Origin: JAVJSU01 sp040219275
GTDB lineage: Bacteria; Chloroflexota; Anaerolineae; Aggregatilineales; Phototrophicaceae
Length of the DNA stretch: 64,000 nt
Assembly (NCBI GenBank): GCA_040219275.1
Contig: JAVJSU010000023.1
Span: 290,214-354,213, forward strand
Reading direction: 5' to 3'
Shown: one piece after another, positions 51,224-59,311 of the stretch
Layout: every line of letters starts with the position of its first letter
How positions within the stretch are numbered: position 1 is the stretch's first letter
Made by a program: the position numbers and the translations under genes
The notes under the pieces: model-generated
Told to the model about the DNA's origin: nothing
The model's input: the letters and a program-made list of their open reading frames with translations, nothing else
Database searches by the model: none

Positions 51224-51820
51224 ATGCGTAAAATTTTTAGAGCAATCTGGAAAATGAGTCGTAATGGTAAGAATCATCGTCCGTCTTCAACTTATCTCGT
51301 TGAGCAGATTCGCAGTGGTAATCACTCGTTAGCTATCGAAGCAATTGAACAACTGCAAGAATGGCTTTACCTTCAGGATGGCACACTACACGAGGCGGAT
51401 CTGAGCAATGCCCGCCTAAAAGGGGTGAAGATGGCACAGGCAAAACTGGAACGTGTTGTCTTAAATGGTGCCGACCTGACGAAATGCTATCTCGGCGCGA
51501 CCAACCTTGCCGGAGCGCAATTACAAAAAGCGATTCTGAGAGAAGGCAATCTGCGTCAAATTAATTTGATGGGTGCGGATTTGACTGAGGCAATTTTGGA
51601 AGGCGCACATCTAGCAGATTCTAATCTAGCGGATGCTGTGCTTGTGAAGGCGAATTTTAACAAGGCGAATTTGTGGAAAGCACGGCTACACGGCGCGAAC
51701 CTCACCGAGGCGACGTTAACAGGTGCGAATTTGTCGAACGCTTTGTTCGATGAACGCACGATTTTGCCTGATGGTCGCCAATGGGATGCTACGGCTGATC
51801 TCGCAATATTTACTGGCTAA
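51224..51820 (+). CDS. Pentapeptide-repeat protein
   Basis: 198 residues. After about 55 N-terminal residues (basic start, then a helical stretch LAIEAIEQLQEWLYLQDG) there are some 20 tandem A(D/N)LXX-type pentapeptides, for example ADLSNARLKG, ADLTKCYLGATNLAGAQ, ANFNKANLWKARLHGANL. These fold into a right-handed four-sided beta-helix. The C-terminus (DERTILPDGRQWD) is the common cap seen in this family. Function unknown; some members mimic DNA and protect gyrase, but the N-terminal region here argues for protein binding. Confidence 0.9.
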   Translation: MRKIFRAIWKMSRNGKNHRPSSTYLVEQIRSGNHSLAIEAIEQLQEWLYLQDGTLHEADLSNARLKGVKMAQAKLERVVLNGADLTKCYLGATNLAGAQLQKAILREGNLRQINLMGADLTEAILEGAHLADSNLADAVLVKANFNKANLWKARLHGANLTEATLTGANLSNALFDERTILPDGRQWDATADLAIFTG

Positions 51821-51936
51821 GGGCAGTACGGATGGCGCTATAATTAATCAAATCCACATTAGATTTCTGCCGATTCTAAAGGTACAATGTGTGCAAAACA
51901 AACTAATTTTGATTTCATTCAAAGGAGGTTTTTACC

Positions 51937-52716
51937 TTGCCCGTTATTGTTTTTACGCGTAGTACACCCGATACCGCCGCAAAAGTAGATGTGGATGGTA
52001 GCGGAAATGTAACATGGGGTGATGCCGCAACCGTGGTAAATCCCTGGGATGAATATGCACTCGAAGAAGCGATTTTACAGGCGAAAAATGGCGCTGGAAA
52101 AGCCGTCGTCGTCGCCATTGGTGCAGAGATGAACAATGATGCACTCAAGCACAGTCTTGCGATGGGGCTAGATGAGGCTATTCGCGTTGAAGATGCTTCC
52201 TTGAACGCCACAGAAGGTCTGGCATATGCAACGACTGCCGCCGCCGCCGTCAATAAAGTGGGTGAAGTTGATCTGGTGATCTTCGGTAAAGAAAGTGTTG
52301 ATGTCGGCACCGATCAGCACGCTTACATGACCGCCCGTAAACTCGGCTGGACGATGTTGAGCTACGTCTCCAAAATTCTTGAAGTTGATTATGAAGCCAA
52401 GACGATCAAGGTGGAAAAGATGCTCGAACAGGGGAAGCAAATCCTGACGAGCACTTTGCCCGCCGTGATTACGGTGATGAAAGACATAAACGAACCGCGT
52501 TATCCATCCTTCATCGGTATTCGTAAAGCAAGCAAAGCACAAATTCCGGTCTGGTCGCTCGGTGATTTAGGGATTGATGCCCCGCCGAAGAAGACCGAAA
52601 CCACCGCTTTTAACAATCTGCCCGTCAAAGATATTGAAGTGCAGATGTTAGAGGGTGAGCCGGAAGAACAAGCCGCGAAACTTGTCGAGAAACTGCTTGA
52701 GGAGAAGGTACTGTGA
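51937..52716 (+). CDS. etfB: Electron transfer flavoprotein, beta subunit
   Basis: 259 residues, ETF-beta/FixA family. With the alpha subunit it accepts electrons from acyl-CoA dehydrogenases and passes them to the quinone pool. Typical: NPWDEYALEEAILQAK, ALAMGLDEA-like SLAMGLDEAIRVED, DLVIFGKESVDVGTDQH and the late LPAVITVMKDINEPRYPSF. It starts on TTG at 51937, with a near-perfect AAAGGAGGT 7 nt upstream. The downstream etfA start overlaps its stop. Confidence 0.95.
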   Translation: MPVIVFTRSTPDTAAKVDVDGSGNVTWGDAATVVNPWDEYALEEAILQAKNGAGKAVVVAIGAEMNNDALKHSLAMGLDEAIRVEDASLNATEGLAYATTAAAAVNKVGEVDLVIFGKESVDVGTDQHAYMTARKLGWTMLSYVSKILEVDYEAKTIKVEKMLEQGKQILTSTLPAVITVMKDINEPRYPSFIGIRKASKAQIPVWSLGDLGIDAPPKKTETTAFNNLPVKDIEVQMLEGEPEEQAAKLVEKLLEEKVL

Positions 52717-53750
52717 GCGCCGTTTACGTTTGGGTTGAAACATTTGAAGGCAAAGCAAATCCCACCAGTTGGGAAGCATTGGGTGCTGGGAGCACATTGG
52801 CTAAGGGCTTCGGTGTACCGTTAACTGCGCTGGTATTCGGCGAAAATGCACAGGCAGTCGCCGAAGAAGCCGCGACATATGGAGCTGAAAACGTCATTGT
52901 ATGCGGTGATGCGACACTCAACGGCTTCCGGCTTGAACCCTATGCCGCATTATTGGCAAAATTGGTGCAGGATAATGCGCCGAAAGCCGTTCTCGCGGTA
53001 GGCACAAGCCGTGCACGTGAATTGCTGTCTGCTTCTGCGGCGGATACGGATTCCGGTATGTTGACCGAAGCGATTGAACTGAGCGCCGACGGTGACGTTG
53101 TCAAAGTCGTGCGTCCGGTTTATGCGGGTAAGCTGACTGCTGATGCACAAAGTAGTGGCGAAGGCACAATCTTCCTGACGATTCGTGGGCGTGCGTTCAA
53201 GGCGAATGAACCGAATGCAGGCGCATCGGCTTCCGTGACAACGGTTGATGCGGTGTTGGCTGAAGGCGACATTGCCACCAAAGTAGAATCATTTGAAGCG
53301 GAGGTTGGCACTGTCAATTTGACTGATGCGGCAATCATCGTTTCTGGTGGGCGTGGCATGGCGAATAATCCGAAAGATGCGCCATCAGATGCCGCAGATG
53401 CCGCAGTGTGGAAAGCACAGGATGGTTATGAACACGTCCTTCAACCGTTGGCTGATGTGCTTGGCGCGGCAGTAGGGGCGAGTCGTGCGTCAGTAGATGC
53501 GGGTTATATTCCGTATGCCCATCAGGTCGGGCAGACGGGCAAGACCGTTGCGCCTGATTTGTATATTGCCTGCGCGATTTCTGGCGCGATTCAGCATCAA
53601 GCCGGCATGCGTACCAGCAAGGTGATCGTAGCGATCAACAAAGATGCCGACGCACCCATCTTTAAATTAGCAAATTACGGCATTGTGGGTGATCTGTACA
53701 AGGTTGTTCCAGCATTGACCGCAGAACTCAAGAAGAAACTTGGCAAGTAA
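52713..53750 (+). CDS. etfA: Electron transfer flavoprotein, alpha subunit
   Basis: 345 residues. The C-terminal FAD domain is clear: IIVSGGRGMAN, GASRASVDAGYIPYAHQVG, YIACAISGAIQHQAGM and IFKLANYGIVGDLYKVVPAL. The N-terminal ETF domain runs to about residue 190. The GTG start overlaps the etfB stop (GTGA), and GGAGAAGG lies just upstream, so the subunits are made in equal amounts. It probably serves the two acyl-CoA dehydrogenases at 35.0 and 46.3 kb. No ETF-quinone oxidoreductase gene is in the window. A strong terminator follows. Confidence 0.95.
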   Translation: MSAVYVWVETFEGKANPTSWEALGAGSTLAKGFGVPLTALVFGENAQAVAEEAATYGAENVIVCGDATLNGFRLEPYAALLAKLVQDNAPKAVLAVGTSRARELLSASAADTDSGMLTEAIELSADGDVVKVVRPVYAGKLTADAQSSGEGTIFLTIRGRAFKANEPNAGASASVTTVDAVLAEGDIATKVESFEAEVGTVNLTDAAIIVSGGRGMANNPKDAPSDAADAAVWKAQDGYEHVLQPLADVLGAAVGASRASVDAGYIPYAHQVGQTGKTVAPDLYIACAISGAIQHQAGMRTSKVIVAINKDADAPIFKLANYGIVGDLYKVVPALTAELKKKLGK

Positions 53751-53775
53751 GCAGGTTTCGGTATTCTGAAAAATG

Positions 53776-53810
53776 AAAAACAGCGAGTCACTGTGACTCG
53801 CTGTTTTTTT
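53776..53810. terminator. Intrinsic terminator after etfBA (bidirectional)
   Basis: Perfect stem AACAGCGAGTCA / TGACTCGCTGTT with a tiny loop and runs of A and T on either side; also fits as terminator of the Pmp3-like gene on the minus strand. Confidence 0.9.
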
Positions 53811-53827
53811 GGTTGATCGGGTAACTT

Positions 53828-53989
53828 CTAGTCGTTTTCCGCCATAAAGTTGATTATAAGTGCGGCGATTGCGCCGGGAATCCATCCTGCTAACGTCAGT
53901 GCAAAAACGATCAAAACCGTTCCACACCCGCGATCAAGTACTGCTAGCGGCGGGAAGAGCAAACATAAAATGGCGCGTCCACAGCCCAT
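53828..53989 (-). CDS. Small Pmp3/YqaE-family membrane peptide
   Basis: 53 residues, translated from the minus strand: ATG at 53989, stop TAG at 53828. Two hydrophobic helices frame the signature (ILCLLFPPLAVLDRG, then GTVLIVFALTLAGWIPGAIA), the PPLAV-x2-xxG and L-x2-GWIPG-x-IHA pattern of the Pmp3/UPF0057 proteolipid family, here with A for H in the last part. The site AAAGGAAA is 7 nt before the ATG. The family is linked to membrane potential and cold or salt stress. It is easily missed because of its length. Confidence 0.88.
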   Translation of the reverse strand: MGCGRAILCLLFPPLAVLDRGCGTVLIVFALTLAGWIPGAIAALIINFMAEND

Positions 53990-54066
53990 ATGAGTTTCCT
54001 TTCAATTGGATTATCGTTGAATTTACTTCACATACCCTATACGCAAATGGTTTGTGAAAAGTTGTA

Positions 54067-54753
54067 TTAAAGGTTCTCGCGCAGGAATGGCACGATTAAA
54101 TCTGCGGCTTGCTTTACGCTTTCAGGCGTAAAGTGTAAGCCATCGAACGAATATGTGTAGCCTTCGCGTTCTTTTTCAGCTTGAAAGTCATTCCAGCCAC
54201 TAGATGAGCGCCGACCAATCGTGTCTATGAATTTTAGGCTGATTGGTGGGCGGTCTTTCATTTCTTCCGGCTTCGGGTTGAAATGCGATTGTAAATCTAG
54301 AAGAGGAATATTCATCGAACGGGCGATTTCCGAGGCGATTGCGTTGAATTCTTCTTTTGATCTGACAACTTCCGCGTTGTATTCGGCGGGCGCTAACCCC
54401 ATCAAAGTGTGGATGTGTTCAAGTTGTAAACGGGTGAGTAATTCGCGGTAAGTCTCACGGAAAATGTCTGGCGTGACTACACCATCAGGAATGCCCTGTG
54501 CCTTTTTATAATAGGGGCGGGTATCCGGTTGACTATAACTGATCGCATCATTCCCACCGACCATCACAAAGACAGCATCCGGTTGATGATCTATGACATC
54601 GGTTTCTACACGGCGGAGCAAATTTATCACGGTGTTACCACCAACGCCCGCATTAATAATTTCATGTTCGGGCATTTGCGCGGCAACTTCTTTTACGAAA
54701 TTTCCGCCGTAGCCACCCCATGTTAAGCTGTCTCCGAAAAATACTATGCGCAT
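54067..54753 (-). CDS. SGNH/GDSL hydrolase
   Basis: 228 residues, esterase/lysophospholipase-like fold. Block I: RIVFFGDSLTWGGYGG with the nucleophile Ser; block II Gly in GVGGNTVINLLRRV; block III: FVMVGGNDAISYSQ; block V: YSFDGLHFTPESV with Asp and His of the triad. No signal peptide, so cytoplasmic. Cleaves an ester or deacetylates an acylated small molecule or sugar; the substrate cannot be read. Single gene. Confidence 0.92.
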   Translation of the reverse strand: MRIVFFGDSLTWGGYGGNFVKEVAAQMPEHEIINAGVGGNTVINLLRRVETDVIDHQPDAVFVMVGGNDAISYSQPDTRPYYKKAQGIPDGVVTPDIFRETYRELLTRLQLEHIHTLMGLAPAEYNAEVVRSKEEFNAIASEIARSMNIPLLDLQSHFNPKPEEMKDRPPISLKFIDTIGRRSSSGWNDFQAEKEREGYTYSFDGLHFTPESVKQAADLIVPFLRENL

Positions 54754-54832
54754 GGTTAATCCCCTAGCTTGTTGCTTCTATTACCTAATGTAGAAGGTAT
54801 GAATAACGATAGAATTACGGTTTTCTAGCGGT

Positions 54833-55918
54833 TTACTCATCAATATCTGACCAGAGCGTGTCGGTTTCATTAAGTCCCAAAAGGTCGCTCATCAAAACTG
54901 CGCCTTCGTTAATGCGTGGCAGGCGACTGAGATATTTTTCCGTTACCGCGATGTTGCTATGGCGGAGTAAACGGCTGATTTTATCTACAGTCACGCCGGA
55001 ATCATACAATGCTCCCGCGACGGATCGGCGTAAATCATGAGGCGCAACGTGATCTATATTCGCGTATTTGGCGGCTTCCGTGACGATGAACCAGATGCCA
55101 TCGGCGGATAATCCACTCCGCGAGACTTTGCCGCCTTTCCAGATGCGCCGTACGAGGGGCGAGTGGGCAGGGGGACGAGTTTCACCGGGGGCGACGATAC
55201 TCCGCCAGCGATCTAAGGCGCGGATAACGGGTTTAGGCACGTCAATCACCGCGACTTTGCGCCCTTTACCATGTACGCGCAACACCACTCGATTATTTTG
55301 TATGCTTAAATCGCCCCATTTGGCGACGGAAAGTTCTTCACGACGGAGCGCCATCGTACACAACATGGTGATGGTCACATTGTTGCGGATACTCTGATTT
55401 TCCGACGTAGCGATTTCACGTCCGGCTACCATCAGCATTTGAATTTGCTCGATTGAGAGCCAGCGTCCCGGACGCTGCCCATCTTCTGCGCGGGGAGGGC
55501 GCACGCGTGCCATTGCGGCGGCGGCGTAGTCATCTATCCATTCGGCTTCTGCTAACAGATCAGTCAGTGTGACGATGGATGCCCGCGCTTGGTCGAGACC
55601 CTGTTTTCCGTGTCCACGCCGTCCCAATACACCGAGCCATGCACGCAATTGTTGTGCGCTCAGATTATCGCGTAATACAGGGATGGATAGGCGTGACATG
55701 CGTTCATTCCGCTTGTTGCCTTTTGTAGGCTCCATGCCCGCAATATCGACAAGAAACGTGTCGACCCAGCGAAAATAGGCGCGTTGTGTGTGTAAACTGC
55801 TGGCGCGCCCCGGTAAAGCCATGGCAAAATTGAAGGTCAGTCCGGTGTGGTCGGTTAAATTGCGCGTTTCGTTAGCGCGTTGAATCGAACGCTGATTTTT
55901 ATTCATAAATTCGGTCAC
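54833..55918 (-). CDS. Tyrosine recombinase (XerC/phage integrase family)
   Basis: 361 residues. N-terminal SAM-like core-binding domain (about residues 30-140), C-terminal catalytic domain with Arg in MALRREELSVAKW, Lys in RVHGKGRKVAVID, His-x2-Arg in APHDLRRSVAG, and the terminal LLRHSNIAVTEKYLSRLP with His and the nucleophile Tyr. It starts on GTG at 55918; an ATG four codons in is an alternative. It is isolated, without excisionase, capsid genes or recognisable att repeats nearby. Candidate for chromosome resolution (Xer) or the relic of an integrated element. Confidence 0.92.
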   Translation of the reverse strand: MTEFMNKNQRSIQRANETRNLTDHTGLTFNFAMALPGRASSLHTQRAYFRWVDTFLVDIAGMEPTKGNKRNERMSRLSIPVLRDNLSAQQLRAWLGVLGRRGHGKQGLDQARASIVTLTDLLAEAEWIDDYAAAAMARVRPPRAEDGQRPGRWLSIEQIQMLMVAGREIATSENQSIRNNVTITMLCTMALRREELSVAKWGDLSIQNNRVVLRVHGKGRKVAVIDVPKPVIRALDRWRSIVAPGETRPPAHSPLVRRIWKGGKVSRSGLSADGIWFIVTEAAKYANIDHVAPHDLRRSVAGALYDSGVTVDKISRLLRHSNIAVTEKYLSRLPRINEGAVLMSDLLGLNETDTLWSDIDE

Positions 55919-55979
55919 TAGATGATTTCAGTACGATGTGTTGACCTATATTGTAGCGTAGAGCCATGCAGAACAATAG

Positions 55980-56657
55980 TTATCTGGTGACGAATGGAAA
56001 GAAGATCAGCGCCACATTGACAGTGATCTGACAGAACCATGCCGCCGCCAATCCGTTCCGCTGGCACACATAGCTATACATCATGTTCGACATCAGCAGG
56101 GTAATGCCGATGATAAGGGGATAAGGTCCACGATCAATCAGTGGGAAGAACAGTAGAAGCTGAAAAAGCGTGCAGAATAGGGCAACCTGCCAGAAAGGGC
56201 GGTTTTGTTGCAACACACCCCGAAAGAATAGCGTTTCACTTAAAGGCATGACGAATACGAGAAACGCGAGGGCGCTTCCGATAGTCATATCCTGAAACAT
56301 CAACCCTGCCGCCTCGCTGAAGGTGGTTCCCCCAAATCCGAGCAGAGGAACCACCAGAATCAACGCGAAAATCACACCCCACGCCAGATTTTCAGGATAA
56401 TCATGTTCGATGCGCGGTCCACTGCCAAGCAACCATGAGAGGATGCTGAACCCTGCCAACAGTCCCCAGACAATCGTAAAGCGCAGATCAAATGCCTCAG
56501 AGCCAATGATCGGTGCGAGACCAATCGCAACAGCACAGGCAATCAGCAGACCAAAAAGCGGGTCGTTGGTTGATCCCCGATAGCTGATGGGTTCGTTCTC
56601 GTAATTATTGGAGTCGTCGTCGAACTCTGATTCTGGTGGTAACTGATCTTCAGTCAT
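55980..56657 (-). CDS. CPBP-like membrane protein with incomplete protease motifs
   Basis: 225 residues. After an acidic N-terminal tail of about 30 residues there are six or more hydrophobic segments. The motif SETLFFRGVLQQ corresponds to the EExxxR motif of CPBP (CAAX) intramembrane proteases with the first Glu replaced by Ser. The second motif, FxxxH, is replaced (LFQLLLFF), so the metal site looks incomplete. It is probably a non-catalytic or divergent homologue. It starts at the stop of the threonine aldolase gene (TAATG overlap), so the two are translated together. Confidence 0.75.
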   Translation of the reverse strand: MTEDQLPPESEFDDDSNNYENEPISYRGSTNDPLFGLLIACAVAIGLAPIIGSEAFDLRFTIVWGLLAGFSILSWLLGSGPRIEHDYPENLAWGVIFALILVVPLLGFGGTTFSEAAGLMFQDMTIGSALAFLVFVMPLSETLFFRGVLQQNRPFWQVALFCTLFQLLLFFPLIDRGPYPLIIGITLLMSNMMYSYVCQRNGLAAAWFCQITVNVALIFFPFVTR

Positions 56658-57700
56658 TAGCTGTTGAGAATGCTTTCCACAGCACGCGCAAATTCATGAA
56701 CACGGGCTTCTGTAATCCAATAATGGGTGACTGCACGGAATGTCCGCTTAAAGCCGGGATACAATCCGATTTTAATTTTATAGGATTCTGCCAATTGTGC
56801 GATAAGTTCTTCTGGCGAAACAGGTGAGTCCGGCAGAAGATCAAAAAAGACAAAATTCGTTTGGGTGGTATTGACTTGAATATGCTCGATTTTCGCTAAT
56901 TCTTCTGCCAATAAACACGCGTTTTGGTGATCTTCGCCTAGGCGATCAATCATGGTGCGAATGGCGACCAATCCAGCGGCGGCAATCACCCCCGCCTGTC
57001 GCATCCCTCCACCAAGCATTTTACGATTGCGACGCGCTTCTTTAATGAATGCCGCGTCTCCCACGATCACTGATCCTACCGGCGCACATAAGCCCTTTGA
57101 TAGGCAGAACGTAACGCTATCGGCATGTTCTACGAGTGTTTTTGCGGGTACGCCGAGGGCATTGGCGGCATTAAATAAGCGTGCTCCATCAATATGCAGT
57201 TTTAAGTCGTTCTCACGGGCGATTTCTGCGACCTGTGCCGTATATTCTGCGCTGATGGGTACGCCCCCGCGTAAATTGTGTGTATTTTCCAGCGTAATCA
57301 GACGGGTGCGCGGAAAGTGATAGTTATCCCCGCGAATTGCGCCTCGAATGTCGTATAATGCAATCGTGCCATCTTCTTGATTCGGTACGGTATGCGGATG
57401 TACGCTTGCCAGCGCAGAGATGCTCCCTGTTTCAAACAAAAACGTGTGGGCTTTATCACCGAGGATAATTTCTGACCCACGATCACAGTGAGTCATGATC
57501 GAAATAAGGTTCCCGAGATGCCCGCTGGTGACGAACAGTCCTGCTTCTTTGCCGAGTAATGTCGCCGCTTCATTTTCCAGTGCGATTACAGTCGGGTCTT
57601 CACCGTAGATGTCATCACCGACAACTGCATTTGCCATTGCTTCGCGCATTTCTGGCGTGGGCCAGCTTACGGTATCGCTTCTTAGGTCGATATAATCCAT
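56657..57700 (-). CDS. ltaE: Low-specificity L-threonine aldolase
   Basis: 347 residues, PLP-dependent. Splits threonine or allo-threonine into glycine and acetaldehyde. MDYIDLRSDTVSWPTPEM and AVVGDDIYGEDPTVIALEN are the family start; the PLP Lys lies in VTFCLSKGLCAPVGSVI, and LHIDGARLFNAANALGVP holds the cofactor Asp. It overlaps the CPBP-like gene by one base. An ordinary housekeeping gene in glycine/one-carbon supply. Confidence 0.94.
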   Translation of the reverse strand: MDYIDLRSDTVSWPTPEMREAMANAVVGDDIYGEDPTVIALENEAATLLGKEAGLFVTSGHLGNLISIMTHCDRGSEIILGDKAHTFLFETGSISALASVHPHTVPNQEDGTIALYDIRGAIRGDNYHFPRTRLITLENTHNLRGGVPISAEYTAQVAEIARENDLKLHIDGARLFNAANALGVPAKTLVEHADSVTFCLSKGLCAPVGSVIVGDAAFIKEARRNRKMLGGGMRQAGVIAAAGLVAIRTMIDRLGEDHQNACLLAEELAKIEHIQVNTTQTNFVFFDLLPDSPVSPEELIAQLAESYKIKIGLYPGFKRTFRAVTHYWITEARVHEFARAVESILNS

Positions 57701-57778
57701 TATTGTCTCAAAATTCCAGTTGATTAAATGCGAATACGTGTGATGTTATCCCTTGTAGCGGGGATACGCAACGGTCAG

Positions 57779-59161
57779 CTAATCTGATAAGGTCGTCTTC
57801 ACCTCATAGAGAAAGTGGATCGCGGTTTCTATTCCTTTATAGAACATATCAATGGTGTAGCTTTCGTTGGGTCCGTGTGCGCCATCGGAGGAGAGTCCGT
57901 AACCCATCAAGATCACGGGGAGTTTTAACTCTTCCATCAAATCCGCGATGATCGGTAAAGTGCCGCCGCCACGCATAAATACAGGCGTGTGTCCCCATCC
58001 TTTTTCGTAGGCGTTGATTGCTGATTGCATGGCAGGTGTGTTGACATCGATCAGCACTGCCGCGCCCTTACCCGCAAGCATTTTTAAGGAGGTCGTGACA
58101 GTGGGCGGGGTTATCTGCGCGATATAATCACGTACAAGTTCGTAAATGTGATCGGGGTCTTGATTCGGGACGAGGCGGCAGGTGATCTTTGCCATTGCTT
58201 TCGCCGGAAGGACGGTTTTAATGCCTTCTCCATAGAATCCACCGATGATGCCGTTAATTTCCAAAGTAGGGCGTGCACCGATGCGTTCGCGGATGGTGTA
58301 TTCCTTTTCGCCCCAGACCGCGCTTACACCTGTGCGTTCTTGCCAAGCTTCATCGGAGATGTGAGTATGCGATAATTCTTCGCGTACGGCTTCATCCACG
58401 ATGATCGCGTCGTCATAGAATCCGGGTACGGTGACCGTTCCGTTTTGATCGTGCAATTGGGCGATTATTTCGGAAAGAGCCTGAAGCGGGTTATGTACTG
58501 TGCCACCGTAACCACCGCTATGTAAGTCCTGCTTCGGTCCAGTAACGTGGAGTTCCATCGCTACTAGACCACGCAAACCGTTAATGATAAGCGGCTGTTC
58601 AATGTCGTTCATGCCGGTGTCGGAGATGACGCATACATCGGCGCTTAGTTTTTCACGGTTGGCTTTAACGAGCGCGGGTAAATTGGGTGAGCCGATTTCT
58701 TCTTCACCCTCGATAATAAATTTGATATTCACGGGTAAGGTGTTTTCTGCCGAGAGGATAGATTCTACCGCTTTAATGTGGATAAACATCTGCCCTTTGT
58801 CATCAGAAGCCCCGCGTGCGACAATTTTGCCATCTACAATTGTGGGATCAAATGGCTCGTTGTTCCAACCATCCGCTTTGACAGCAGGTTGGACATCATA
58901 ATGCCCGTAGACTAGCACGGTTGGCGCACTTTCCCCTGCATGTAGCCAATCACCATAAACGCATGGATGTCCTTCTGTTGGCATCAATTCCACATTTTCC
59001 AGACCAACGCCTCGCATATTCTCTGCGACCCATTCCGCCGCACCAAGCATATCGGGTTGTTGTTCAGGGTCGGTGCTGACGCTCGGGATTCTTAAAAGAT
59101 CGATTAATTCGTTCAAAAACTTGTCTTTATTCGTGCGTGAATACGTTATAGCGTTATCCAA
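57779..59161 (-). CDS. M20-family dipeptidase
   Basis: About 460 residues; zinc di- or tripeptidase of the M20A group (carnosinase-like). Zinc ligands are readable: His in VYGHYDVQPA, Asp in ARGASDDKGQMF, the Glu pair in EGEEEIGSPN, Asp in CVISDTGMND and the last His in SSDGAHGPNESY. The dimerisation domain runs over about residues 195-350. The TTG at 59161 is preferred: it follows GGAGGA by 7 nt and yields MDNAITYSRTNKDKF; a TTG 15 bp earlier overlaps the ribosome site. Cytoplasmic; releases amino acids from short peptides. Confidence 0.93.
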   Translation of the reverse strand: MDNAITYSRTNKDKFLNELIDLLRIPSVSTDPEQQPDMLGAAEWVAENMRGVGLENVELMPTEGHPCVYGDWLHAGESAPTVLVYGHYDVQPAVKADGWNNEPFDPTIVDGKIVARGASDDKGQMFIHIKAVESILSAENTLPVNIKFIIEGEEEIGSPNLPALVKANREKLSADVCVISDTGMNDIEQPLIINGLRGLVAMELHVTGPKQDLHSGGYGGTVHNPLQALSEIIAQLHDQNGTVTVPGFYDDAIIVDEAVREELSHTHISDEAWQERTGVSAVWGEKEYTIRERIGARPTLEINGIIGGFYGEGIKTVLPAKAMAKITCRLVPNQDPDHIYELVRDYIAQITPPTVTTSLKMLAGKGAAVLIDVNTPAMQSAINAYEKGWGHTPVFMRGGGTLPIIADLMEELKLPVILMGYGLSSDGAHGPNESYTIDMFYKGIETAIHFLYEVKTTLSD

Positions 59162-59238
59162 TTTGGGTTCCTCCAAAATGTTTTGTCAGTTAGTGATGGA
59201 ATGTTATTCTAACAGGGCGTAATATGGAGTGTGTGAGA

Positions 59239-59267
59239 TTGGATGTATATTGTCTTAGTATCATAAT
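59239..59267 (+). promoter_or_regulatory. Candidate promoter of the ClC gene
   Basis: TTGGAT (59239-59244) and CATAAT (59262-59267) with ideal 17-nt spacing, about 45 bp before the start codon. Confidence 0.45.
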
Positions 59268-59311
59268 CCTATTCTGCTGATTGAAATGTCACTTGAGAGG
59301 AGGTTCTCTTT

